DNA of 64,000 nt from Silvibacterium dinghuense (GCF_004123295.1 NZ_SDMK01000003.1:248001-312000); one strand, 5' to 3'; shown: positions 35,967-45,073, numbered from the stretch's first letter. Made by a program: numbers and translations. The notes: generated from the letters alone by a model not told the origin.

Positions 35967-36439
35967 AGGCTTTCTTCGCCTTCCGGGTCAAGCTCCGGAT
36001 CAAGATTCGGATCAGGGCGGAACGTCATCGCCGCGCGCTCTTTCCTGATCCACGCCTCCATGCCGCCCGGTTCCGGAAACATCCCGGAGAACAGCCCATA
36101 GAGATCGTCAAGCGTGACCTTCTTCTCAGCCACATCCTGACCAGCCGTACTCTCAGGCCGGGCAATGCGATAGGTAAACTCCGCCCGCGTCCCAAAGCCC
36201 GACGGTGGACCCTTTTTCTCGATCAGCTCCAGCCCCGTCTCACGCTGCAACCGCTGCGAGCCCAATGCGGTGCATACCGAGGGCACACGGTTAACCCAGC
36301 GCAGACTGCGGTGCACCTCTCCGGCATTGATTCGTACCACATCCAGCCCCTGCTCCCGCGCAGGGCGGACATATTGCGAAAGCACATATTCTCGAACCGT
36401 TTCATTCAAACCCGGCACATTCGCCTCACATACATACAT
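35963..36439 (-). CDS. Candidate antitoxin/partner of the PIN protein, unknown family
   Basis: About 158 residues from ATG 36439; GTG 36418 with GAGG five bases upstream is equally good. The core NAGEVHRSLRWVNRVPSVC, then a Gly-Pro-rich turn and FTYRIARPE, looks like a small winged-helix-like DNA-binding domain seen in other proteins. The C-terminal half has an acidic tail (DPNLDPELDPEGEE) that could wrap a PIN active site, as antitoxins do. The frame extends upstream through the recA terminator, which I reject as coding. Function is inferred from the overlap with the PIN gene. Confidence 0.6.
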   Translation of the reverse strand: MYVCEANVPGLNETVREYVLSQYVRPAREQGLDVVRINAGEVHRSLRWVNRVPSVCTALGSQRLQRETGLELIEKKGPPSGFGTRAEFTYRIARPESTAGQDVAEKKVTLDDLYGLFSGMFPEPGGMEAWIRKERAAMTFRPDPNLDPELDPEGEESL

Positions 36440-36470
36440 TACACCTAATACATATACACATATACCCAAT

Positions 36471-36505
36471 AAAAAAAGAGAAGGCCCAAAGGCCTTCCCT
36501 TTTTG
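36471..36505 (-). terminator. Intrinsic terminator of recA
   Basis: AAGGCC-caaa-GGCCTT lies 19 bases past the recA stop. Read on the minus strand the stem is followed by TCTTTTTTT. It separates recA from the PIN module, whose own promoter probably lies in the AT-rich 36440-36470. Confidence 0.9.
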
Positions 36506-36524
36506 TTCCAATCTGAAACTACTG

Positions 36525-37607
36525 CTACTGCCGACGCGCCGCCGGCCTCACTGCTTCCTGCGCTGCAGCGGCACCATTCACCGGCACCGCCGGCACCTCG
36601 GGTGCTGCACCCGGCGTCACGATGCCCAGCTTCTGGCGAAGCTGCGTGTCGATGCGGCCGAAGGTATCCTTGTTTTCCTTGAGAAAGTTGCGCACGTTCT
36701 CGCGTCCCTGGCCGATGCGCTCGCCGCTGTAGCTGTACCAGGCGCCCGACTTCTCGACAATGTTGTTGTTCACCGCGAGATCGAGCACGTCGCCTTCGCG
36801 CGAGATGCCTTCTCCGTACAGGATGTCGAACTCGGCCTCGCGGAAGGGTGCGGCGACCTTGTTCTTCACGATCTTGACCTTGGTGCGCGAACCCACCACC
36901 ACGTCGCCCTCCTTCACCGCCGCGATGCGCCGGATATCGACGCGCACCGAGGAGTAGAACTTCAGCGCGCGGCCGCCGGTCGTGGTCTCGGGATTACCAA
37001 ACATCACGCCGATCTTTTCGCGGATCTGGTTAATAAAGATCAGGCAAGTCCTTGATTTCGATACGGTTCCGGTCAACTTACGCAGCGCCTGCGACATCAG
37101 GCGGGCCTGCAGGCCGACATGCGAATCGCCCATCTCGCCATCGAGTTCCGCCTTGGGCACCAACGCCGCCACCGAGTCGACCACCAGCACGTCGATCGCA
37201 CCCGAGCGCACCAGCGCCTCGGTGATTTCGAGCGCCTGCTCGCCGTAGTCCGGCTGCGAGACCAGCAGGTTGTCCACGTCCACGCCCAGCTTCTTCGCGT
37301 AGACCGGATCGAGCGCGTGCTCGGCATCGACGAAGGCCGCCATGCCGCCCAGTTTCTGGGCCTCGGCGATGATCTGCAGCGTAATCGTCGTCTTACCCGA
37401 GGATTCCGGCCCGAAGATCTCGATCACGCGACCGCGGGGCACACCGCCCACGCCGAGCGCGGCGTCAAAGGAGATCGACCCGGTCGAGATCGTCGAAATC
37501 GGCACCACCGCCTCTTTGCTGCCCAGGCGCATGATGGAGCCCTTGCCAAACTGTTTTTCGATCTGCGAAAGCGCCAGGTCTATAGCGCGGGAACGGTCAT
37601 CTGCCAC
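36525..37607 (-). CDS. recA: Recombinase A
   Basis: 360 residues. Walker A is GPESSGKT (66-73), and [32 protein letters not shown] (loop L2 region) and [16 protein letters not shown] are diagnostic. RecA forms ATP-dependent filaments on single-stranded DNA for recombination and the SOS response. The C-terminal tail ([16 protein letters not shown]) is Ala-rich and basic rather than acidic as in E. coli. I could not identify a LexA box in the upstream spacer. Confidence 0.98.
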   Translation of the reverse strand: MADDRSRAIDLALSQIEKQFGKGSIMRLGSKEAVVPISTISTGSISFDAALGVGGVPRGRVIEIFGPESSGKTTITLQIIAEAQKLGGMAAFVDAEHALDPVYAKKLGVDVDNLLVSQPDYGEQALEITEALVRSGAIDVLVVDSVAALVPKAELDGEMGDSHVGLQARLMSQALRKLTGTVSKSRTCLIFINQIREKIGVMFGNPETTTGGRALKFYSSVRVDIRRIAAVKEGDVVVGSRTKVKIVKNKVAAPFREAEFDILYGEGISREGDVLDLAVNNNIVEKSGAWYSYSGERIGQGRENVRNFLKENKDTFGRIDTQLRQKLGIVTPGAAPEVPAVPVNGAAAAQEAVRPAARRQ

Positions 37608-37759
37608 GTCAAAATCTCCAGTCGGGACACACCTTCAACACCGTTTTAGAACCTGTTTCCAAACGGGACAGTGCGACTTGAGGTCATCTTAGCATCGAAA
37701 ACGCGAGGGGCGAACAAAAAACAAAAACGATGGTAACATTTCCCGCCGGCCAGCCCGCG

Positions 37760-37939
37760 TCACCGCCCGAAATCCCGCAGCTCCGCGATCCGTTGCCGGA
37801 TCCTGTCGCACCTCGTCGGTGCAGCCCTCCGGCGGCTTTCCCTGCACAGCATCACCAAAACCCAGCATAAAAATGCGATCCCCAGCACGGACACACCTCC
37901 CAGAACGGCCAATGAGAACCAGCGAGCCAGCAAATCCAC
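37760..37939 (-). CDS. Possible small single-pass membrane protein
   Basis: A 59-residue frame in the 393-base recA upstream spacer, starting at GTG 37939 or, better spaced from a GGAGG ribosome site, TTG 37933. It has one strong hydrophobic helix (LAVLGGVSVLGIAFLCWVL) followed by a very basic tail (CRESRRRAAPTRCDRI), a common design for small membrane proteins. It follows the Pr6Pr-like gene by 61 bases on the same strand. No homolog is recognised. The rest of 37608-38000 shows nothing else that I can support. Confidence 0.4.
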   Translation of the reverse strand: MDLLARWFSLAVLGGVSVLGIAFLCWVLVMLCRESRRRAAPTRCDRIRQRIAELRDFGR

Positions 37940-38000
37940 CCTCCATCACGAGTGGAAATGTCATCCCGCAAAGCCCGTACAAGGAAGATGTAAGGAAGTC

Positions 38001-38663
38001 CTAAAGCCGGGCCCCTGAAACCCCGGCTCTGGAGCGCGCACCCCAGACCATCAGGTATCCGCAGGCCAGAAAGCATACGGCAAGCCCCGCCGCGTTTCCC
38101 GCCACGCGCAACCACCCCAGCGCCGGCACATCGAGGAAGGGATAGGCATACAGACCCTCCCAGGCGCCGCGTACCAGGGCATAACCAAGGTAGCCCAGCG
38201 GAAACAGGGCCCACAGCAGAGGATCACGCCACCGCAGGCCGCCCTTCGGCGCGAGCGCCAGCCACCAGATCACAGATCCGGCCGGAGTCACATCGTGCAG
38301 CAGCGCATTGGCCACCGCCGATCCGCCCGAAAGCTCCACCAGCCCGTGCAGCAGCAACCCGTAGACTACGCCCACCAGTGCGATCGACAGCACCGTACCG
38401 GCGAGCAGAGAAGGTTTCCGAAGACCTCCCGCAGCCAGTCCAAATACAACCACAACCAGCACGTTCGTGAGAATGGTGAAGTAGCGCAGCAGAATCCAGA
38501 GCGTCAGCCCGGCCGAGTGATTCCCGGCAAAGAGCACCGCACTCTGCACGCCAAGCCCCGCCAGCGCGGCGGCCGCGATCGAGGCCGCGACGAACCCCGA
38601 TGCCGGAGATGCAATCCTCTGGTCAGTCAATGACGCCGTGCCTCTCTCCGTGTGAGATTGCAT
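38001..38663 (-). CDS. Pr6Pr-family integral membrane protein
   Basis: 220 residues with about six transmembrane helices. Family signatures are LLRYFTILTNVL, LLHDVTPAGSVIWWLA, a GLRWRDPLLWALFPLGYLGY segment and YAYPFLDVPALGW. The Pr6Pr/AIG1-like family is widespread but has no firmly assigned function in bacteria. It is divergent from the GH79-like gene. Confidence 0.82.
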   Translation of the reverse strand: MQSHTERGTASLTDQRIASPASGFVAASIAAAALAGLGVQSAVLFAGNHSAGLTLWILLRYFTILTNVLVVVVFGLAAGGLRKPSLLAGTVLSIALVGVVYGLLLHGLVELSGGSAVANALLHDVTPAGSVIWWLALAPKGGLRWRDPLLWALFPLGYLGYALVRGAWEGLYAYPFLDVPALGWLRVAGNAAGLAVCFLACGYLMVWGARSRAGVSGARL

Positions 38664-38831
38664 GCCATCGCGGCAAGACCTGTTTCGAGCTTTGCATCGG
38701 GGAGCGCGCGCTCCTGTTGCTCGTGCTCCTGGCCGGCGAAACTATACCTCCCCAGCCGGGTTTCCTTGGCTGCGGATCTCCTGCCCGATCCGGGTAGTCA
38801 CCTCATCCATGCATTTTCCAAAGGTGTAACG

Positions 38832-40388
38832 GTGTCCAAAATCCTGCGTTCTGTTCTTGCCATAGGGCTCGTTTTCTCCAGCCGCATCCCCGCTTCCTGG
38901 GCCAGCGACAACAACCCGCCAACCGAACCCTCCCATGTTACGGCTACGGTCAAGATCGATCCGAACGCCAGGAAGCAGTCCATCGCGCCGTCCTTCCTGG
39001 GCTTGTCCATGGTCCTGAGCGAAACGAAATACGCGGTGGGAACCAGCACTGCGTCCAATCCCTATTTCAAGCGGCTTCTCCAGAACTTCCTGGTATACGG
39101 CAACGGCCCGCTTGAGCTCAGAGAACTGAACGACAAGGCATTCACCGCCAGCACGACCTCGGACGATCTTCCGGCGCTGTCGAATCTCTACAAAGAAATG
39201 CAGGCCTTAGGACAGGGTGTGAGGTATTTCGTGGGGGTGGACTTCTCGGGAAACTTCGACGCGCATGGCAACGAGAGCGGCATGGCCGCCACGGAGGCGG
39301 AGACCATCTTCCGCAGCCTGCCGCAGGGCAGTCTATTGAGCTATGAAATCGGAAACGAGCCCGATCTCTACAATCAGAGCGGTTTGCGTACCGGCTACAC
39401 CTACCCGCAGTTCAAACGCGAATACGAGAAGACCGCCGCAGCGATCGAAGCCAAAAAGACAGGCGTTCCAATGGCCGCGCCCGTTTTCTCCGGCTATCCC
39501 GGGGGTTTCATGAAGAATCTGGACGACTTCATTTCCTCTGAGAGCGCGCATCTGGGCATGCTCGATTTGCATAACTACGGAGGAAGTCACTGCAACGGCA
39601 GGGTAAACCCCGAAGACTACCTGCTGTCGGACGATGCGGTAAACATGCCCGGCTCCCCTATCCGCCCGACCCCGGCTAACGTCTCCGGTTATATTCGCGC
39701 GCTCAACCGCGCCGGACGCAGCAACTTTCGGATTGGAGAGATGAACTCGATCGCATGCGGAGGGCAGGACGGCGTCAGCAATACCTTCCAGTCCGCGCTC
39801 TGGTTCCTGGATGAAGCGATGAGCTTTGCCAGCGCAGGCGTGAGCGGGATCAACCTCTTCACCATTGAATCCTCCAACGCTTACTACACCCCGTTCCGGT
39901 TCTCCCACACCGGCAGCTTCCCCTCGCCACAATATGCCATCGCGCAGATCAACCCGATTTACTATGGCGTGCTGACCACCGCGGAGATGCTGCAATCCAG
40001 AGCAGCCCTCATCCCCGTAACGCTCTCCACCTCACGGAGGATCAAGGCGTATGCGACCGTGGACGAGCAAGGCGTGGTGCGTGTTCTGCTGATCAACAAG
40101 GAAGAGGGCAGGTCTGGCGATGGAAGTGTGGCGCTGCATCTCGCGGAGCATCGCGACGCTGTGATTTCAGCGCTGCGCGCGACGAATGACGATTACCGCG
40201 TCAGCGATTACACCCACTACACCGCCGACGACAGGATCACGCTGGCCGGACAGACCTTCAAGGTCGCCGGCGGAGCCCAGGACGGCATCCTGCATGGAGC
40301 TCCGGAACACACGACCGTGCATCCCAGGGACGGTGTGTATCTTGTCTCCCTGCCGCATTCGAGCGCGGCCATCGTGGAGATCCGCTAA
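38832..40388 (+). CDS. Secreted GH79-like glycoside hydrolase
   Basis: About 518 residues. GTG 38832, with AAGG nine bases upstream, opens a signal peptide (SKILRSVLAIGLVFS, ASWASDNN). The longer upstream frame is rejected. LLSYEIGNEPDLY carries the likely acid/base Glu, FRIGEMNSIACGG the likely nucleophile Glu, and DLHNYGG is typical of this clan A fold. The C-terminal part (IKAYATVDEQGVVRVLLINK) is the beta-sandwich found in GH79 proteins. Members act on glucuronides, such as heparanase-type or beta-glucuronidase; substrate is unknown here. Confidence 0.78.
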   Translation: MSKILRSVLAIGLVFSSRIPASWASDNNPPTEPSHVTATVKIDPNARKQSIAPSFLGLSMVLSETKYAVGTSTASNPYFKRLLQNFLVYGNGPLELRELNDKAFTASTTSDDLPALSNLYKEMQALGQGVRYFVGVDFSGNFDAHGNESGMAATEAETIFRSLPQGSLLSYEIGNEPDLYNQSGLRTGYTYPQFKREYEKTAAAIEAKKTGVPMAAPVFSGYPGGFMKNLDDFISSESAHLGMLDLHNYGGSHCNGRVNPEDYLLSDDAVNMPGSPIRPTPANVSGYIRALNRAGRSNFRIGEMNSIACGGQDGVSNTFQSALWFLDEAMSFASAGVSGINLFTIESSNAYYTPFRFSHTGSFPSPQYAIAQINPIYYGVLTTAEMLQSRAALIPVTLSTSRRIKAYATVDEQGVVRVLLINKEEGRSGDGSVALHLAEHRDAVISALRATNDDYRVSDYTHYTADDRITLAGQTFKVAGGAQDGILHGAPEHTTVHPRDGVYLVSLPHSSAAIVEIR

Positions 40389-40437
40389 GGTGTATCCACC
40401 TGTTCGCCAGCAAGCACTTTTCTCTATGTAATGAAGT

Positions 40438-40550
40438 CTTCATCCCGAGCGAAGCGGAGGGACCTGCGGTGTACGCGTGCCCGGGGAGGAAACCGCAGGG
40501 TTCTCCACTTCGCAGGACTAGAAAACAGTCCTGCTCCGGTCGAAATGACA
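40438..40550 (+). repeat. TCATTTCGACCGGAGC-family repeat, copy 1
   Basis: The right end CTGCTCCGGTCGAAATGACA (40531-40550) is the exact complement of the left end of the element at 48032. The left end is a divergent form (TCATCCCGAGCGAAGCGG). It lies between the convergent GH79-like and membrane-protein genes, ending 32 bases before the latter's stop. Confidence 0.8.
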
Positions 40551-40581
40551 TGCTCTCGATTGAGCACCAGAGTATATCGAA

Positions 40582-41295
40582 CTAATCGGCGACGATCAGT
40601 TCGCCCGGCTGGATCGGCCGCGTCCGCGGCAGCTTCCCAAACACCGAGAGCGTGCCCATCAAAATCAGCACACCGGTGTAGACAGCCAGCTTCACGATAT
40701 CCGTGGTGTGATTCTTCGGCAGCGTCTTCCATAACAGCAGCAGCGTGGTCTGCGCTGCCGTCACCGACCATACTGCGCCGTAGAAGTAGCGTCGCTCCGT
40801 GCCCTCGCCGCGTGTCGATTTGCCGACGCGCGGCAGCAGGCCAAAGGCGCCCAGCAGCAGCACGATGATGCAGATCGGTGTATAGCCCTTCCAGTAAATC
40901 TGCTGCAGGTACCACTTGCCGGTCGCCACCGCGACCGCGAGACCGATGAAGTTCAGCAGCGCGAAGTTGATGAGCGCATTCCACGCAAAGCTGTAGCAGA
41001 CCTTGCGATAGAGTGGATTCGGCCGGTCTTCGTTGAAGCGCAGGATATAGGGCGCCGGCTCGCAGCCCGGCAACTGCCCGGCCAGCAGCGCGATCCCCGT
41101 GCAGACGAGCACCACGCCCAGCCAGATCAGGTTTCCGCGGCTGCCGCCATGCGCGAAGAGACTGAAGGTCATCGGTCCGGGAGCGAGAAAGAACACCCAG
41201 ATCCAGATCGGCCAGTGCGACACGCGGTAATGCTTCTTGTTGCGCGTGCGCATCTTGCGCTCGTCGAAAATCTCCGGTCGCACTGTAAACGCCAT
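40582..41295 (-). CDS. Multi-pass membrane protein, unknown function
   Basis: 237 residues with about six hydrophobic helices (WIWVFFLAPGPMTFSLFA, LIWLGVVLVCTGIALLAG, INFALLNFIGLAVAVAT, ICIIVLLLGAFGLL and two more). No family is recognised. A good Shine-Dalgarno (GGGAGCGGC) sets the ATG. It follows the glutathione peroxidase gene by 8 bases, so the two are probably co-transcribed. Confidence 0.75.
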   Translation of the reverse strand: MAFTVRPEIFDERKMRTRNKKHYRVSHWPIWIWVFFLAPGPMTFSLFAHGGSRGNLIWLGVVLVCTGIALLAGQLPGCEPAPYILRFNEDRPNPLYRKVCYSFAWNALINFALLNFIGLAVAVATGKWYLQQIYWKGYTPICIIVLLLGAFGLLPRVGKSTRGEGTERRYFYGAVWSVTAAQTTLLLLWKTLPKNHTTDIVKLAVYTGVLILMGTLSVFGKLPRTRPIQPGELIVAD

Positions 41296-41303
41296 GCCGC
41301 TCC

Positions 41304-41867
41304 CTACTGCTTCAGTGCCGCTTCGATGGCCGAGGTCACTTCGGGCGCATCCGGCTTCACCGCCGGCTCAAAACGCGCCACCGGCTTACCGCCGCGGTCG
41401 AAGAGAAACTTGGTGAAGTTCCACTGGATATCGCCTGCGAACTGCGGATCGGTGCTCTTATCGGTAAGGAAGCGATAGAGAGGAGCCTCGTCGTCGCCTT
41501 TCACCGAGACCTTGGACATCATCGGAAACGTGACGCCATAGGTGCGCGTGCAGAAGCTGCGGATCTCGACCGCCGTACCCGGCTCCTGGCTGGCGAAATT
41601 ATTCGCCGGCACGCCCACGATCACCAGTCCCTGCGACTGGTATTTCTTGTAGAGTGACTCGAGCGCCGCATACTGCGGCGTAAAACCGCATTTGCTGGCC
41701 ACGTTCACCAGCAGCACCACCTTGCCCTTGTAGGCATGCAGGCTGGCCGGCTCGCCTTCGAGCGTCGTCAGTTTGAAGTCATAGATGCTGCGAGCGACAC
41801 CGAACGCGGCGCCCGCGCTCATCAACAGCGAAAGACAGACCAATCCCAGCAACGAAGGCTTGCGCAT
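41304..41867 (-). CDS. Exported glutathione peroxidase-family protein
   Basis: About 187 residues with a signal-like N-terminus (MRKPSLLGLVCLSLLMSAGA, AFGVA). The thioredoxin-fold core has the peroxidatic Cys in NVASKCGFTPQY (Cys about 60), the Gln in PANNFASQEPG and the Trp in WNFTKFLFD. Bacterial members are usually thioredoxin-dependent peroxidases. The export signal suggests periplasmic peroxide or lipid-hydroperoxide defence. The start at 41867 has GAGGGAACG upstream; a 19-residue longer frame is rejected. Confidence 0.9.
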   Translation of the reverse strand: MRKPSLLGLVCLSLLMSAGAAFGVARSIYDFKLTTLEGEPASLHAYKGKVVLLVNVASKCGFTPQYAALESLYKKYQSQGLVIVGVPANNFASQEPGTAVEIRSFCTRTYGVTFPMMSKVSVKGDDEAPLYRFLTDKSTDPQFAGDIQWNFTKFLFDRGGKPVARFEPAVKPDAPEVTSAIEAALKQ

Positions 41868-41951
41868 CGTTCCCTCTCGTTTCCTTGCAGAAGCAAAGGC
41901 ACAGCGATCATAGCGGATCGCCATTACGGCGAGATAGCGGCCTCTCGGCCT

Positions 41952-42635
41952 CTACGCCTTAACCGCGGCTTCGGCAACCGTACGTGGAACGGGCTCAAAC
42001 TCCAGCTCAAGACCGTCCTCGAGCACCTGGACCTTCACATCCTCGAGTGAGGTCACGATCCAGTTCGCATACTCCAGCTGCTCGACCGAGTGGGAAAACA
42101 TCGTCGCCATCACCTTGCATCCAGCGGCATGGCCTGCCTTCGCGCCTGCCGGCGCATCTTCGATCACCAGGCACTCTTCCGGCGCGAAGCCAAGCACCGC
42201 CGCACCGCGCTGGTAGGGCTCCGGATTCGGCTTGCCGTGTGTCACCATATCGGCGGAGATGAACTGCTCCGGAGGCGTGATGCCGGCATAACCCAGCCGC
42301 GCCTTCGCCAGCTTTTTCGTCGCCGAGGTCGCGATCGTCCAGCGATCCTTCGGCAACGCTGCCAGCAGCGCCTTCACGCCCGGCAGAATCTTTATATCGT
42401 CCTTGTCCGCAATCTCGATCTCTTCGACCACGTCGAGTTCTTTCTGAGCATCGAGGTCTGGCCGCAGCATTTTGATCGTGTCGATCGCCCGCTGCCCATG
42501 CGCCGTTTTGATCGCCGTCGCGCCGTCCACCCCGCGCATCTCACCCCACTTGGCCCAGCTCCGCTCCACCGAGCCGAGCGAGCTCACCAGGATGCCATCC
42601 ATATCGAAGAGAATGCCGCGTACTTGAATCTTCAT
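41952..42635 (-). CDS. HAD-superfamily phosphatase, phosphoglucomutase/glycerol-phosphatase-like
   Basis: 227 residues. Motif I is FDMDGILV (Asp11, Asp13). A cap domain follows (WAKWGEMRGVDG), then TIATSATKKLAKARL (motif II), HGKPNPEPYQ (motif III Lys) and VIEDAPAGAKAG (motif IV). This is the sugar-phosphatase/beta-phosphoglucomutase subfamily; the GHAA-type sequence resembles glycerol-3-phosphatase or 2-deoxyglucose-6-phosphatase homologs. The physiological substrate is unknown. A heptamer tandem repeat lies 25 bases upstream of the start. Confidence 0.87.
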   Translation of the reverse strand: MKIQVRGILFDMDGILVSSLGSVERSWAKWGEMRGVDGATAIKTAHGQRAIDTIKMLRPDLDAQKELDVVEEIEIADKDDIKILPGVKALLAALPKDRWTIATSATKKLAKARLGYAGITPPEQFISADMVTHGKPNPEPYQRGAAVLGFAPEECLVIEDAPAGAKAGHAAGCKVMATMFSHSVEQLEYANWIVTSLEDVKVQVLEDGLELEFEPVPRTVAEAAVKA

Positions 42636-42660
42636 GCTTCCAGCGTATCAGCCGCAGCTC

Positions 42661-42723
42661 AGGGCTCAGGGCTCAGGGCTCAGGGCTCAGGGCTCAGGGC
42701 TCAGGGCTCAGGGCTCAGGGCTC
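42661..42723. repeat. Nine-copy AGGGCTC heptamer tandem repeat
   Basis: Nine exact head-to-tail copies of AGGGCTC, with partial copies on both sides (42656-42725). It sits in the 5' region of the HAD phosphatase gene and just before a twin-hairpin element. Such short arrays vary in copy number by slippage; here it could alter promoter spacing. Confidence 0.95.
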
Positions 42724-42740
42724 AGATGAAAGCGTAAACG

Positions 42741-42865
42741 GGTGCCCCACATCTCGTTCTTTTCGAGATGTGGGTTCGCAGGATGGAGACCGAAAGACCT
42801 TTCACCACGGAGGACACAGAGAGGTTCGTGCCTTCCTACGTCTCAGAAGCAAGACGTGAGGCACC
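42741..42865 (+). repeat. Twin-hairpin repeat, copy 3 (expanded)
   Basis: It begins GGTGCCCCACATCTCG with the hairpin CACATCTCG-ttctttt-CGAGATGTG and the core GGGTTCGCAGGAT, and ends with a second hairpin (ACGTCT/AGACGT) and GGCACC. It is 26 bp longer than the 99-bp copies. The extra segment includes CACCACGGAGGACACAGAG, a block found beside copy 2. Confidence 0.8.
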
Positions 42866-42906
42866 CGGTTTTATACCCTACACCCTATTCCCCTACACCC
42901 TCGCAA

Positions 42907-43875
42907 CTACGCGGGTGCGAGGAACAGATCCTTCACACTCTCATACACGCGCCGGATGCCGTCTTCGAGCGGCGTCTTCGCCTGCCAGCCCAGCGCGTGG
43001 ATGCGGCTCACGTCCATCAGCTTGCGCGGCGTGCCATCGGGCCGCGTGGTATCGAAGATCAGCTCGCCCGCGAAGCCCACCACCTTGCACACCAGTTCCG
43101 CCAGCTCGCGGATGGTCAGGTCTTCGCCTGTGCCGATGTTGATCAGCGGCGGCTCGCCGGTGGTCAGCAGCTTGCCGAACTCCGCATCCGGCAGACTCAT
43201 CAGATAGAGGCAGGCTTCGGCCAGATCGTCCGAGTAGAGCAGCTCGCGCCGCGGTGTGCCCGTGCCCCACACCGTGATGTTCGCCTCGCCCGCAGCCTTG
43301 GCTTCTGCAGCCTTGCGGATCAGAGCTGGCAGCACATGCGAATTTTTCAGATCGAAGTTATCGTTCGGCCCGTAAAGATTGGTCGGCATCGCTGCCAGAA
43401 ACTGCGTGCCATATTGCCGGTTGTAAGCCCAGCACATCTCGATGCCCGCGATCTTCGCCAGCGCATAGGCGCGGTTGGTCGGCTCGAGCGGCCCGGTCAG
43501 CAGATACTCTTCCTTGATCGGCTGCGGGCAGAGCTTCGGATAAATACAGCTTGAGCCGAGAAACAACAGCCGCTTCACGCCGCTGCGATACGCCGCGTCG
43601 ATGACATTGGTCTGTATTTCGAGGTTTTCGCGGATAAAGTCTGCCGGATAGGTGTCATTGGCCACGATGCCGCCGACCTTCGCCGCTGCAAGAAAAACAT
43701 ATTCCGGCCGCTCCTGTTCGAAGAACGTCCGCACCGCAGCCTTATCTGTCAGGTCCAGTTCCGCGCGCGTACGCAGCAACAGGTTGGTATACCCATGCTC
43801 TTCGAGCCCGCGCCGGATCGCGCTGCCTACCAGCCCACGATGGCCCGCGATAAAGATTTTCGCTGTCTTCTCCAC
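42907..43875 (-). CDS. fcl: GDP-L-fucose synthase
   Basis: 322 residues of the extended SDR family. [14 protein letters not shown] is the NADP-binding motif, [10 protein letters not shown] holds the catalytic Ser/Cys region and YALAKIAG the YxxxK pair. It converts GDP-4-keto-6-deoxymannose to GDP-L-fucose by epimerisation and reduction. GTG 43875 has GGAG six bases upstream. It follows gmd by 16 bases, completing the two-step GDP-fucose route. Confidence 0.95.
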   Translation of the reverse strand: MEKTAKIFIAGHRGLVGSAIRRGLEEHGYTNLLLRTRAELDLTDKAAVRTFFEQERPEYVFLAAAKVGGIVANDTYPADFIRENLEIQTNVIDAAYRSGVKRLLFLGSSCIYPKLCPQPIKEEYLLTGPLEPTNRAYALAKIAGIEMCWAYNRQYGTQFLAAMPTNLYGPNDNFDLKNSHVLPALIRKAAEAKAAGEANITVWGTGTPRRELLYSDDLAEACLYLMSLPDAEFGKLLTTGEPPLINIGTGEDLTIRELAELVCKVVGFAGELIFDTTRPDGTPRKLMDVSRIHALGWQAKTPLEDGIRRVYESVKDLFLAPA

Positions 43876-43891
43876 GCTCTGCTCCGTTTGG

Positions 43892-44977
43892 TTAAGACTC
43901 GTGGAAGTTGTAAGCCGTGAAGCCGTGGCTCTTTACCAGCGCATCGCGTTTAGCCGCATCGTAATCGGCCTCCACCATCTCCCGCACCAGCTCATGGAAG
44001 CTGATCTTCGGCACCCAGCCCAGCTCGCGCCTGGCCTTCGAGGGATCACCCAGCAGCGTCTCCACTTCGGTTGGGCGGAAGTAGCGTGGATCGACTGCCA
44101 CCACCAAACGGCCTTTATCGTCGTAAGCGCGCTCGTCCACACCCGAGCCGTCCCAGCGCAGCGGCATCTCCAACAGTTCAGCCGTCAGGTGAATGAAGTC
44201 ACGCACACTATGCTGCTCACCGGTGGCAATGACGTAGTCCTTCGGCTTCTGTTGCTGCAGCATCAGCCACTGCATCTCGATGTAGTCGCGGGCGTGGCCC
44301 CAGTCGCGCATAGCATCCAGGTTGCCGATCCACAGCGTCTCCTGCAGCCCTGCCTTGATCCGCGAGAGCGCGCGCGTGATCTTGCGCGTGACAAAAGTCT
44401 CCCCACGCAACGGCGATTCGTGATTGAAGAGAATACCGTTGCAGGCGTAGATGCCATACGCCTCACGATAGTTCACCGTGATCCAGTAGGCGTAGAGCTT
44501 GGCCACCGCGTAGGGTGAGCGCGGATAGAACGGTGTCGTCTCTTTCTGCGGGATCTCCTGCACCAGTCCGTAGAGCTCCGAGGTGGAAGCCTGGTAGAAG
44601 CGCGTCGTCTTCTCGAGACCCAGGATGCGGATCGCCTCCAGCAGGCGCAGCGGACCGATCGCATCCGCATTTGCCGTGTATTCCGGCTGTTCGAAGGAGA
44701 CCTTCACGTGGCTCTGCGCAGCGAGGTTGTAGATCTCGTCCGGCTGTACCTTCTGCACAATGTGGATCAGGCTGCTCGCATCCGTCAAATCCCCATAATG
44801 GAGGATGAGGTGCCGCCCCTGGATGTGAGGGTCTTCGTATAGATGATCGATGCGGTTGGTATTGAAGAGCGAGGAGCGGCGCTTGATGCCGTGCACCTCA
44901 TATCCCTTCTTCAGTAAAAGTTCCGCTAGGTACGCGCCATCCTGGCCAGTAATGCCGGTGATGAGAGCTTTCTTCAA
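43892..44977 (-). CDS. gmd: GDP-mannose 4,6-dehydratase
   Basis: About 361 residues. [19 protein letters not shown] is diagnostic for Gmd. [24 protein letters not shown], the catalytic STSELYG Ser-Thr-Glu and [10 protein letters not shown] (YxxxK) follow. It makes GDP-4-keto-6-deoxymannose for the adjacent fcl product. I choose TTG 44977, just before KKALITG and with AGGTT upstream; the longer frame adds 16 atypical residues. The following glycosyltransferase gene suggests fucose incorporation into an exopolysaccharide. Confidence 0.95.
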   Translation of the reverse strand: MKKALITGITGQDGAYLAELLLKKGYEVHGIKRRSSLFNTNRIDHLYEDPHIQGRHLILHYGDLTDASSLIHIVQKVQPDEIYNLAAQSHVKVSFEQPEYTANADAIGPLRLLEAIRILGLEKTTRFYQASTSELYGLVQEIPQKETTPFYPRSPYAVAKLYAYWITVNYREAYGIYACNGILFNHESPLRGETFVTRKITRALSRIKAGLQETLWIGNLDAMRDWGHARDYIEMQWLMLQQQKPKDYVIATGEQHSVRDFIHLTAELLEMPLRWDGSGVDERAYDDKGRLVVAVDPRYFRPTEVETLLGDPSKARRELGWVPKISFHELVREMVEADYDAAKRDALVKSHGFTAYNFHES

Positions 44978-45073
44978 ACGAAGGAACCTCGGTTTCTGCA
45001 ATAGCCTACATTCTAAGGGGAACATTTCCAGCCTCAGGGCTTCGCCCGAAGCCGCACCCGGAAAGGGTGGTTA

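Noticed and set aside
36440-36511. 24-residue N-terminal extension of the PIN-partner gene
   Set aside because: It reads through the recA intrinsic terminator and its T-run; the downstream ATG and GTG have ribosome sites.
37608-37690. LexA box upstream of recA
   Set aside because: Weak half-palindromes such as GTTTGGAAAC exist, but nothing matches a known LexA consensus convincingly.
37689-37982. 97-residue minus-strand frame upstream of recA
   Set aside because: It has no ribosome site, odd composition and no recognisable domain; a competing 59-codon frame in the same place looks more protein-like.
42656-42725. CRISPR array
   Set aside because: The repeat is a 7-base unit without spacers and no cas gene is in the window.
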